The notes under the pieces are model-generated. The model saw only the letters and a list, made by a program, of their open reading frames with translations. It was not told the DNA's origin and did no database searches. From NCBI GenBank assembly GCA_949592205.1, contig CATIUR010000001.1:44223001-44287000 (forward strand): a stretch of 64,000 nt of DNA, written 5' to 3'. The stretch is from Helichrysum umbraculigerum. Lineage: Eukaryota > Streptophyta > Magnoliopsida > Asterales > Asteraceae. The first letter of the stretch is position 1, and each line of letters begins with the position of its first letter. Positions 23,317-33,073 of the stretch are shown here, in pieces. Position numbers and translations under genes: made by a program.

Positions 23317-24235
23317 TGTGACAACCGTCAATTTAGGACTAGAATTTAGTGCCTAATCAAGTTTTAATACATGTAATTAGTTATGTGTTAGGCTAATTAA
23401 TGTATCAATTATTATATATATTGTTGAATATATATCTACACAATTATGCGGTTTATTTAAATCGTACGAGTTTCAAATCGAATGAATTTCGATACAATAA
23501 ATACGGACGTTGGTGAATAATTTTATTAAGAAATACAAATATTATCTAATAACTCAATTTTATTCAGAATCTCATTTATTGTAATATTTCGTATCCAAGT
23601 TTTATTACACAATTAATGTATACGAGATTAAAAATACAAACGCGCAAACAAATAAAACGAATTTCCCTTTTAAATATCATAAATAGATAACTGGTAAAAT
23701 TTTACAATAAAATATTTTATAATAATTTATAATTTAAAATGGAAAATTTAAACGAATAAAATAAATATTTAACGTTAAATGACTGAGAAAACGAACACCA
23801 CGCGGAGCTCGGGACGGAGACTGCGAGGTGAGGCTTTCACCTACACCCCACCTCTCCTTCATTCTTTCTTTCATTTTCATTCTCCAAAAACACACACACA
23901 CCAAAAACACTCTCACCAAATTCATACAAAATTTCGGATTCATCAAATCCGACAACAAAACTTACATTTTCGGAACCACCATCAAGTGAGGAACAAGATT
24001 AACAAAAGCTCTACCATCGTTTTCGGCCTCCATCTTCTTCGATTTGCATTTGTAAGGAAATTTCTAAAAACTTAGATTTGTTTAGTTTTATGTAATATTT
24101 TGATGTTTTGATGTTTACACAACTTATATATGTCCATTACAAAGATTAGAACACAGTTTTATAGCTTAAAAACGAGTTTAAATTGAGTTTTGGCCGGAAA
24201 AATCGCGAACAGCCGGACTTTCTGGGCTGGTGTTC

Positions 24236-24530
24236 ATCCATGCGACACAAGCCTTGTGTCGCATGTTGTGTCGTATTTTGCCCTTTATGTCGCACCTTGT
24301 GTCGTATAAATCCTTTAGTGTCGTAACTCATGCGACACAATATTGTGTCGCACTCTATGTCGCAAACTATGTCGTACTTCTATACGACACAACCACTATG
24401 TCGCTATTAAATTAGCATTTCGTATTCGATGCGACACAGTCCCTGTGTCGTATCCTTGTGTCGCATGACGTCTGCGACACAACCATTGTGTCGCATGTCA
24501 AATCTTTGTGTCGCATGTTGTGTCGCAAAA
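24236..24530. repeat. TGTGTCGCA/TGCGACACA array in the gypsy copy 2 LTR
   Basis: More than twelve copies of GTGTCGCA/ATGTCGCA or complements occur in both orientations, including the palindrome TGCGACACAAGCCTTGTGTC. A second copy is at 31582-31872 in the 3' LTR. It corresponds in position to the CGTCGC array of gypsy copy 1. Confidence 0.85.
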
Positions 24531-24943
24531 CACAGAAAAACCAGAATTTTGAAGTCAAAGTTACTGTTCAAAAAAAGTCAAATTTACTGTAGCAGTACTG
24601 TAGCAAAGTCAACATTTTAGAATTTTTATTATTTCAACTAAATCACCAACGGGCCGTACACGTTTTCAAAACTTACAAAACAGATTATTCAATCAACCAA
24701 GTCGTAGTAACTTGGATAATTTAGTCAATCAAGTCGTAGTAACTTGAAACAAAACAATTAATCAACCAAATCGTAGTAATTTGGACATATATAATTAAAT
24801 AACAACTACAAAGGTAGTCTTTCGAGATACCGGTACAATTAATAACAATCAAGTGTCGTGGACACATTCAGGTTTCAAGTCTTTGGACATTAACTCACAG
24901 CTAATTACTTCAAGTTTATTAACTTAAACACTCCAAGACTCAG

Positions 24944-25433
24944 GTGAGTTTCATAGCCCCATTTTTCACTATTTTACAACTAGGGGTGTGATATTACTAC
25001 TCGATTTTGTTTTACAAGTAGAACGCAAGTGCCAAACTTCAAATACTACATGAGTTTCAAGCTAATCAATTTAAAGTCCTCTATAAGCATAGTCTCTAAT
25101 ATTTTAGCGTGAATGTTAGTATATGATATCATATGGGATTGACAATCCTCATCCGGGTTAGCACGCACTAACCGGTCAAACGGATGTATTAGCATTTGGG
25201 AAGACGAGTGTTGATTAGGCACTCGTAGGAGGCATTTCAAGTTAGGTTTCCTTAAGTGGGCCTGACAAATCAAGTTAAGCTCAGACTATGTGCTCATGGA
25301 CAGTATAACTTTTATTTTGCTTAATTGCATTTTAAATTCAATATAAATCTTGCGGTTCTGACAGCTATACATTGACATACAAACCTGTGAGCTCACCAGC
25401 GTTTTCGCTGACCCATTTTAGTATTTATCACAG
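24944..25433 (+). other. Candidate intron inside the gypsy copy 2 LTR
   Basis: Donor CTCAG/GTGAGT at 24944 and acceptor ATCACAG/GTACCC at 25433 bound 490 bp. The hairpin CAGCG-TTTT-CGCTG (25397-25410) precedes the acceptor and differs from the copy 1 hairpin by paired changes. Confidence 0.45.
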
Positions 25434-25725
25434 GTACCCAGCAGTAGGTTGGCTGCATAAGCAAGAAATATTAGCTCGAGTCAGCATACATACAACTAGA
25501 GATTGGACTGCATTATTATATTTTGTAAAAGTAATTATGCTATGTAATCTCTCGATTTCAGGAATCGAGCTAATGTAACTATATTTTGATGTAAACATTT
25601 ACTTTATCTATACAAGTTTAAAACGACGCATATAGTGGTCGTTCATTATATCTTATGTGCTTTGTATATTGATTAGTGACACCCAAATCAAGCTTCCGCA
25701 AATCATTAAATTTGGGGGTGTCACA

Positions 25726-26180
25726 GATTGGTATCAGAGCCTAAGGTTTTAGTGAACTAGGTTGCATTTAGTGGGCCTAGACTATGACCGTTAGGCAGTA
25801 TTCCTTATTAGTCATGACTAGTTCAGGGATTACATCATACGACTTTAATTTAACATAGCCTGATCAACTATGTACAATTAAAGAAAGATGATGTGAAATC
25901 TGAAAGAGTTATGTTGAACAGGAATGCATTAGTTGACTCTGACCTCGAGAGAAACGGGACTCAAAACACGTCTGTGCTAGACACTCAATAGGTTATTATG
26001 TGATGTACATATATATATATACATAAGTAGACCTCATTACAACTTTAGGCTATATTATATTATATGAATATAGGCCTCTTTCTCTCTAACGCTTTGTCTC
26101 GAAATGACAAACACACCACTAGTTCATCATACTCGGACTAGTATCTTATTTCATTTCCTTGTTCTTTCTTACTCAGCATC
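25726..26180 (+). other. Leader of gypsy copy 2 with primer-binding site
   Basis: TGGTATCAGAGC (25729-25740) is followed by a block nearly the same as in copy 1. At 26104 an ATG starts MTNTPL, matching the start of the copy 1 leader ORF, but the rest of that ORF is missing and gag begins 77 bases later. Confidence 0.85.
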
Positions 26181-29100
26181 ATGCCTCCTCGCCGTCAAAT
26201 TACCCTTAGCGAAGCTGAGATCGCGGGAATCATTGCCCGCAGTGTGACCGAAGCCTTGGCTACCCGAACACCACCTGGTAGCGAGGACACATCAACCAAT
26301 ACTCCACCACCCAAACCTTGCTCCTATAAGGACTTTCTTAGCTGTAAATCGTTATACTTCAAGGGCACGGAAGGTGCCATTGGCTTGATCCGTTGGATTG
26401 AGCGTATGGAATCTGTTTTCAGTCTCTGCGACTGCACTGAGAACAACAAGGTCAAATTCGCTGCTTACACCTTTCAGGAAGGTGCACTCACGTGGTGGAA
26501 AACCCACGCAAACTCTGTAGGCCTTGAGGTTGCAAATCGGCTTCCTTGGGCCGAACTGAAGAAGAAACTGACAGAAAAATACTGTCCTGAAGAGGAATTG
26601 CACAGGCTGGAAGAAGAATTCTGGCATCTGGAGGTGCAGGGAAATGATGTTGCTGAATATACCACCAAGTTTCAGCAGTTTGCCTTATTATGCCCGGGTT
26701 TGGTCGAACCAGAAAGTAAGGGCATTAAGAAATACATTCGTGGACTTCCCGAGAACATCCAGGGCAACGTCGCCTCATCCAAACCAACTACTACTGAGAG
26801 TGCCATTCGATTGGCCCACGAACTCATGGCTCTAGTTGTCATCCGTGAGACTTCCAACACCTCATCCTCTAACAACAACAAACGCAAATCTACTGAGCAC
26901 CACCACAACTCAAACAAGAAAAACAACGCCATCCAAGTCTACAACACCAAGTCTGAATCCAACCGCAGCTACACCGGGGACAGACCTTATTGTCCCAAGT
27001 GTAACTATCACCACTTTGGTCAGTGCGGTACTCCTTGCAACAACTGCAGGAGGTACGGGCATTCGACTAAGGATTGCCGAGCCCCCAAATCCAACAACAG
27101 CCCCTCTGATAAAAATACCCGACAACCTAAGTCCTGCTACGAATGTGGAAACCCAGGACACTTTAGGGATTCTTGCCCAAAATTGAAGAACAAGGGCAAC
27201 AACAACAACCACCGCAACAACAACAACAACACCAAAAGTAGCGCCTTCGTGATCAACTCAGGGGACGCCCGTCAGGACCCGAACGTGGTCACGGGTATGT
27301 TCCTCCTCAACAATTTAACTGCTTCCATACTGTTTGATACTGGTGCCGATAGAAGTTTTATTTCCGATGAATTTTGCCCTCTACTTGACATTACACCTGT
27401 TGCTTTAGACGTTAAGTACACCGTAGAGCTAGCAAATGGCAAATTGATAGAAACCAATAGTGTGATGCCTAATTGCACTTTAAATCTAGCCGACGAAATC
27501 TTCCCCATAGATCTTATGCCTATTGAAATAGGAAGTTTCGATGTCATCGTAGGCATGGACTGGTTATCCAAACATCGTGCCGAAATCATCTGCTATGACA
27601 AAATTGTTCGCATACCTCTCACTGTCGGTAGAACCCTAGTCATACAGGGGGAGACCGGAGGGACGAGGCTTAACATCATATCTTGTCTTAAAACCCGAAA
27701 ATTTCTGAGAAAGGGTTATCCATCAATCCTCGCGCACATCATGGAGAAAAAGTCCGAGGAGAAGCGACTTGAGGATGTTCCAATTGTTCGAGACTTTCCA
27801 GAAGTCTTTCCTGAGGAACTGCCTGGTCTACCACCACCAAGACAGGTTGAGTTCTCAATCGATCTTGTACCAGGTGCTGCGCCTGTGGCCCGAGCACCAT
27901 ACCGTTTAGCTCCATCCGAACTTCAGGAGCTGTCCACCCAATTACAGGAACTCCTGGAACGAGGATTTATCAGGCCGAGTTCTTCACCTTGGGGAGCTCC
28001 GGTCCTATTTGTTAAGAAGAAAGATGGTTCTTTTCGAATGTGTATCGACTATCGAGAGTTGAACAAGTTAACTGTCAAGAACCGGTATCCACTTCCTCGA
28101 ATCGATGACCTGTTCGACCAACTTCAAGGGTCGAGTTGTTATTCAAAGATTGATCTCCGATCCGGTTATCACCAATTGCGTGTTCGCGATGCCGATATTC
28201 CAAAAACCGCTTTCAGAACCCGTTACGGGCATTACGAATTCCAAGTGATGCCATTCGGCCTAACCAATGCACTGGCTGTATTCATGGACCTTATGAATCG
28301 GGTGTGTAAACCTTACCTTGATAAGTTTGTCATTGTATTCATCGATGACATCCTCATATATTCACGAAGCAAAGTAGAGCATGCGCAACACCTCAGAACC
28401 ATCCTTGAACTACTTAAACACGAGGAGCTCTATGCCAAGTTCTATAAGTGTGAGTTCTGGATCAAAACCGTTCAATTCCTTGGTCACGTGATTGACAGTC
28501 AGGGGATTCACGTCGACCCGTCAAAAATCGAGGCTATCAAAGACTGGCAATCGCCAACCACTCCGACCGAAGTACGGCAGTTTTTAGGACTGGCCGGATA
28601 TTATCGACGATTCATTGAAAATTTCTCCAAGATAGCCATACCACTCACGACGCTGACCCAGAAAGACAAAAAGTTTGACTGGACTGATAAACAAGAGTCG
28701 GCATTCCAACTCTTAAAACAAAAGCTTTGCAGTGCTCCTATCCTATCTTTACCTGAAGGCACCGATGACTTCGTGGTATACTGCGATGCTTCTCATCAAG
28801 GTCTCGGTTGTGTGCTCATGCAACGGGACAAAGTCATAGCTTATACTTCCCGACAGCTCAAGATTCATGAAAAGAATTACACCACCCACGACCTCGAGCT
28901 AGGAGCTGTCGTTTTTGCCCTCAAAATCTGGAGACATTACCTTTATGGTACCAGGTGTACAATCTTTACCGACCATAAAAGCCTTCAACACATATTCGAT
29001 CAGAAGGATCTCAACATGAGACAACGTCGATGGGTCGAGTTGCTTACCGATTATGACTGCGAGCTCAAATATCATCCAGGCAAAGCAAATGTTGTTGCTG

Positions 29101-30626
29101 ATGCCCTCAGTCGAAAAGAGCGAGTGAAACCACTTCGGGTTCGAGCCCTCAGTATGACCATTCACAACAATTTAAACATTCAAATTCTCACTGCTCAACT
29201 CGAAGCCTTAAAACCCGAAAATGTCAAAGATGAAGCCTTGCGGGGCATGGATAAACAATTCGAAATCAGACCTAACGGGATTAGGTATTTCTCAAACCGA
29301 ATCTGGTTGCCTAAATATGGGAACCTACGAGACTTGGTGATGGATGAAGCTCACAAGTCTAAATATTCTATCCACCCAGGGTTCGATAAAATGTACCACG
29401 GTATCAAGGACTTCTACTGGTGGCCGAACATGAAATCTGAAATCGCCACCTATGTCAGCAAGTGCCTTACTTGCTCCAAAGTCAAAATCGAATATCAAAA
29501 ACCTTCTGGTTTACTTCAACAACCCAGTCTTCCTGAATGGAAATGGGAACAAATTGCCATGGACTTCATAACCAAGCTACCCAAATCCTCGAACGGTTGC
29601 GATTCCATTTGGGTGATCGTGGATCGTCTCACAAAATCTGCCCACTTCCTGGCAATCAAGGAATCTGACAAAATGGAACGCCTCACCAACATTTATCTGA
29701 AGGAAATCGTGACCAAACACGGTGTTCCAATCTCAATTATCTCCGATAGGGATAGTCGTTTCACTTCACAATTTTGGCAATCACTTCAAAAATCCCTGGG
29801 TACTCGACTGGATATGAGTACCGCATACCATCCTCAAACCGACGGTCAAAGTGAACGAACCATTCAAACACTTGAAGACATGCTACGGGCCTGCGTAGTA
29901 GACTTCGGTGTAAACTGGGAAAAACATCTACCATTGTGCGAGTTCTCGTACAACAACAGTTATCATACCAGCATCAAAGCTGCACCCTTCGAGGCACTGT
30001 ACGGTCGTAAGTGCCGGTCACCTATCTGTTGGACCGAAGTTGGGGACAGCCAACTCACGGGTCCAGAAATCATTCACGAGACGACCGAGAGAATCGTAGA
30101 AATTCAAAACAAACTCAAAGCCGCGCGTGATCGTCAGAAAAGTTATGCTGATGTGAGACGCAAGCCACTCGAGTTCCAGGTTGGGGATCGAGTTCTACTC
30201 AAAGTATCGCCTTGGAAAGGCGTAATCCGATTTGGCAAACGAGGGAAGTTAAATCCCAGATACATTGGACCATTCGAGATCCTCGAAAAGATTGGTCCAG
30301 TGGCATATCGATTGCAGCTGCCATCCGAACTCAGCAGCGTGCATCCCACATTTCATGTTTCAAATCTGAAGAAGTGTCTGTCTGATGAGACACTTATCAT
30401 TCCACTCGATGAAATTCGAGTTGACGAAAAACTTCACTTTGTTGAGGAACCCGCTGAAATCATGGATCGTGAGGTCAAACAACTTAAACAAAGTCGTATT
30501 CCTATCGTCAAAGTTAGGTGGAATTCGCGGCGCGGTCCGGAATTCACTTGGGAACGGGAAGACCAAATGCGACTCAAGTATCCTCAACTCTTCACTGATT
30601 CAACGTCAAACACGACTTCAACATAA
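26181..30626 (+). CDS. Complete gag-pol polyprotein of gypsy copy 2
   Basis: 1481 residues, one open frame starting MPPRRQITLS. Domains in order: Retrotrans_gag (about 60-220); zinc fingers at 271-299 and CYECGNPGHFRDSC (319-332); aspartic protease DTGAD (386-390); reverse transcriptase with FIDDILIYS (720-728); RNase H with Asp869, Glu906, Asp931 and Asp974; integrase with an HHCC finger (His1058, His1065, Cys1095, Cys1098) and the D,D35E triad Asp1128, Asp1189, Glu1225; a GPY/F-type segment near 1362; and a chromodomain-like tail (about 1436-1470). All catalytic residues I would look for are present. One unusual residue is Leu in FGLTNALAV, where copy 1 and relatives have Pro. It acts in virus-like particles and at integration. 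The start follows the leader and matches the start of copy 1. Confidence 0.96.
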   Translation: MPPRRQITLSEAEIAGIIARSVTEALATRTPPGSEDTSTNTPPPKPCSYKDFLSCKSLYFKGTEGAIGLIRWIERMESVFSLCDCTENNKVKFAAYTFQEGALTWWKTHANSVGLEVANRLPWAELKKKLTEKYCPEEELHRLEEEFWHLEVQGNDVAEYTTKFQQFALLCPGLVEPESKGIKKYIRGLPENIQGNVASSKPTTTESAIRLAHELMALVVIRETSNTSSSNNNKRKSTEHHHNSNKKNNAIQVYNTKSESNRSYTGDRPYCPKCNYHHFGQCGTPCNNCRRYGHSTKDCRAPKSNNSPSDKNTRQPKSCYECGNPGHFRDSCPKLKNKGNNNNHRNNNNNTKSSAFVINSGDARQDPNVVTGMFLLNNLTASILFDTGADRSFISDEFCPLLDITPVALDVKYTVELANGKLIETNSVMPNCTLNLADEIFPIDLMPIEIGSFDVIVGMDWLSKHRAEIICYDKIVRIPLTVGRTLVIQGETGGTRLNIISCLKTRKFLRKGYPSILAHIMEKKSEEKRLEDVPIVRDFPEVFPEELPGLPPPRQVEFSIDLVPGAAPVARAPYRLAPSELQELSTQLQELLERGFIRPSSSPWGAPVLFVKKKDGSFRMCIDYRELNKLTVKNRYPLPRIDDLFDQLQGSSCYSKIDLRSGYHQLRVRDADIPKTAFRTRYGHYEFQVMPFGLTNALAVFMDLMNRVCKPYLDKFVIVFIDDILIYSRSKVEHAQHLRTILELLKHEELYAKFYKCEFWIKTVQFLGHVIDSQGIHVDPSKIEAIKDWQSPTTPTEVRQFLGLAGYYRRFIENFSKIAIPLTTLTQKDKKFDWTDKQESAFQLLKQKLCSAPILSLPEGTDDFVVYCDASHQGLGCVLMQRDKVIAYTSRQLKIHEKNYTTHDLELGAVVFALKIWRHYLYGTRCTIFTDHKSLQHIFDQKDLNMRQRRWVELLTDYDCELKYHPGKANVVADALSRKERVKPLRVRALSMTIHNNLNIQILTAQLEALKPENVKDEALRGMDKQFEIRPNGIRYFSNRIWLPKYGNLRDLVMDEAHKSKYSIHPGFDKMYHGIKDFYWWPNMKSEIATYVSKCLTCSKVKIEYQKPSGLLQQPSLPEWKWEQIAMDFITKLPKSSNGCDSIWVIVDRLTKSAHFLAIKESDKMERLTNIYLKEIVTKHGVPISIISDRDSRFTSQFWQSLQKSLGTRLDMSTAYHPQTDGQSERTIQTLEDMLRACVVDFGVNWEKHLPLCEFSYNNSYHTSIKAAPFEALYGRKCRSPICWTEVGDSQLTGPEIIHETTERIVEIQNKLKAARDRQKSYADVRRKPLEFQVGDRVLLKVSPWKGVIRFGKRGKLNPRYIGPFEILEKIGPVAYRLQLPSELSSVHPTFHVSNLKKCLSDETLIIPLDEIRVDEKLHFVEEPAEIMDREVKQLKQSRIPIVKVRWNSRRGPEFTWEREDQMRLKYPQLFTDSTSNTTST

Positions 30627-30648
30627 ATTTCGGGACGAAATTCTTCTA

Positions 30649-30660
30649 ACAGGGGGAGAA
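30649..30660 (+). other. Polypurine tract of gypsy copy 2
   Basis: ACAGGGGGAGAA directly before the LTR start TGTGACAACC at 30661. Confidence 0.9.
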
Positions 30661-33068
30661 TGTGACAACCGTCAATTTAGGACTAGAATTTAGTGCCTAA
30701 TCAAGTTTTAATACATGTAATTAGTTATGTGTTAGGCTAATTAATGTATCAATTATTATATATATTGTTGAATATATATCTACACAATTATGCGGTTTAT
30801 TTAAATCGTACGAGTTTCAAATCGAATGAATTTCGATACAATAAATACGGACGTTGGTGAATAATTTTATTAAGAAATACAAATATTATCTAATAACTCA
30901 ATTTTATTCAGAATCTCATTTATTGTAATATTTCGTATCCAAGTTTTATTACACAATTAATGTATACGAGATTAAAAATACAAACGCGCAAACAAATAAA
31001 ACGAATTTCCCTTTTAAATATCATAAATAGATAACTGGTAAAATTTTACAATAAAATATTTTATAATAATTTATAATTTAAAATGGAAAATTTAAACGAA
31101 TAAAATAAATATTTAACGTTAAATGACTGAGAAAACGAACACCACGCGGAGCACGGGACGGAGACTGCGAGGTGAGGCTTTCACCTACACCCCACCTCTC
31201 CTTCATTCTTTCTTTCATTTTCATTCTCCAAAAACACACACACACCAAAAACACTCTCACCAAATTCATACAAAATTTCGGATTCATCAAATCCGACAAC
31301 AAAACTTACATTTTCGGAACCACCATCAAGTGAGGAACAAGATTAACAAAAGCTCTACCATCGTTTTCGGCCTCCATCTTCTTCGATTTGCATTTGTAAG
31401 GAAATTTCTAAAAACTTAGATTTGTTTAGTTTTATGTAATATTTTGATGTTTTGATGTTTACACAACTTATATATGTCCATTACAAAGATTAGAACACAG
31501 TTTTATAGCTTAAAAACGAGTTTAAATTGAGTTTTGGCCGGAAAAATCGCGAACAGCCGGACTTTCTGGGCTGGTGGTCATCCATGCGACACAAGCCTTG
31601 TGTCGCATGTTGTGTCGTATTTTGCCCTTTATGTCGCACCTTGTGTCGTATAAATCCTTTAGTGTCGTAACTCATGCGACACAATATTGTGTCGCACTCT
31701 ATGTCGCAAACTATGTCGTACTTCTATACGACACAACCACTATGTCGCTATTAAATTAGCATTTCGTATTCGATGCGACACAGTCCCTGTGTCGTATCCT
31801 TGTGTCGCATGACGTCTGCGACACAACCATTGTGTCGCATGTCAAATCTTTGTGTCGCATGTTGTGTCGCAAAACACAGAAAAACCAGAATTTTGAAGTC
31901 AAAGTTACTGTTCAAAAAAGTCAAATTTACTGTAGCAGTACTGTAGCAAAGTCAACATTTTAGAATTTTTATTATTTCAACTAAATCACCAACGGGCCGT
32001 ACACGTTTTCAAAACTTACAAAACAGATTATTCAATCAACCAAGTCGTAGTAACTTGGATAATTTAGTCAATCAAGTCGTAGTAACTTGAAACAAAACAA
32101 TTAATCAACCAAATCGTAGTAATTTGGACATATATAATTAAATAACAACTACAAAGGTAGTCTTTCGAGATACCGGTACAATTAATAACAATCAAGTGTC
32201 GTGGACACATTCAGGTTTCAAGTCTTTGGACATTAACTCACAGCTAATTACTTCAAGTTTATTAACTTAAACACTCCAAGACTCAGGTGAGTTTCATAGC
32301 CCCATTTTTCACTATTTTACAACTAGGGGTGTGATATTACTACTCGATTTTGTTTTACAAGTAGAACGCAAGTGCCAAACTTCAAATACTACATGAGTTT
32401 CAAGCTAATCAATTTAAAGTCCTCTATAAGCATAGTCTCTAATATTTTAGCGTGAATGTTAGTATATGATATCATATGGGATTGACAATCCTCATCCGGG
32501 TTAGCACGCACTAACCGGTCAAACGGATGTATTAGCATTTGGGAAGACGAGTGTTGATTAGGCACTCGTAGGAGGCATTTCAAGTTAGGTTTCCTTAAGT
32601 GGGCCTGACAAATCAAGTTAAGCTCAGACTATGTGCTCATGGACAGTATAACTTTTATTTTGCTTAATTGCATTTTAAATTCAATATAAATCTTGCGGTT
32701 CTGACAGCTATACATTGACATACAAACCTGTGAGCTCACCAGCGTTTTCGCTGACCCATTTTAGTATTTATCACAGGTACCCAGCAGTAGGTTGGCTGCA
32801 CAAGCAAGAAATATTAGCTCGAGTCAGCATACATACAACTAGAGATTGGACTGCATTATTATATTTTGTAAAAGTAATTATGCTATGTAATCTCTCGATT
32901 TCAGGAATCGAGCTAATGTAACTATATTTTGATGTAAACATTTACTTTATCTATACAAGTTTAAAACGACGCATATAGTGGTCGTTCATTATATCTTATG
33001 TGCTTTGTATATTGATTAGTGACACCCAAATCAAGCTTCCGCAAATCATTAAATTTGGGGGTGTCACA
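30661..33068 (+). repeat. 3' LTR of gypsy copy 2
   Basis: 2408 bp, about 99.8% identical to 23317-25725; followed by the AATAC duplication. Confidence 0.95.
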
Positions 33069-33073
33069 AATAC

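Larger units (their letters stand above)
23317..25725 (+). repeat. 5' LTR of gypsy copy 2
   Basis: 2409 bp. Differences from the 3' LTR lie near 23811, 24233, 24572 (A run) and 25458. It is strongly diverged from the LTR of copy 1, but the order of internal signals (motif array, donor, hairpin, acceptor, terminal hairpin) is the same. Confidence 0.95.
23317..33068 (+). mobile_element. Ty3-gypsy element, Tekay/Del-like, copy 2, structurally intact
   Basis: 9,752 bp with LTRs of 2409 and 2408 bp (TGTGACAACC to GGGTGTCACA), a perfect tRNA-Met primer site, an uninterrupted 1481-residue gag-pol and a polypurine tract. The 5-bp duplication AATAC lies at 23312-23316 and 33069-33073. Three substitutions and one indel separate the LTRs by eye. 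It has the parts expected of an autonomous element and interrupts the gag of the outermost element. Confidence 0.96.

Noticed and set aside
9874..33068. Endogenous pararetrovirus (caulimovirus) origin of the gypsy-type polyproteins
   Set aside because: Both copies have LTRs, polypurine tracts, 5-bp duplications and a full integrase; no movement protein is seen.
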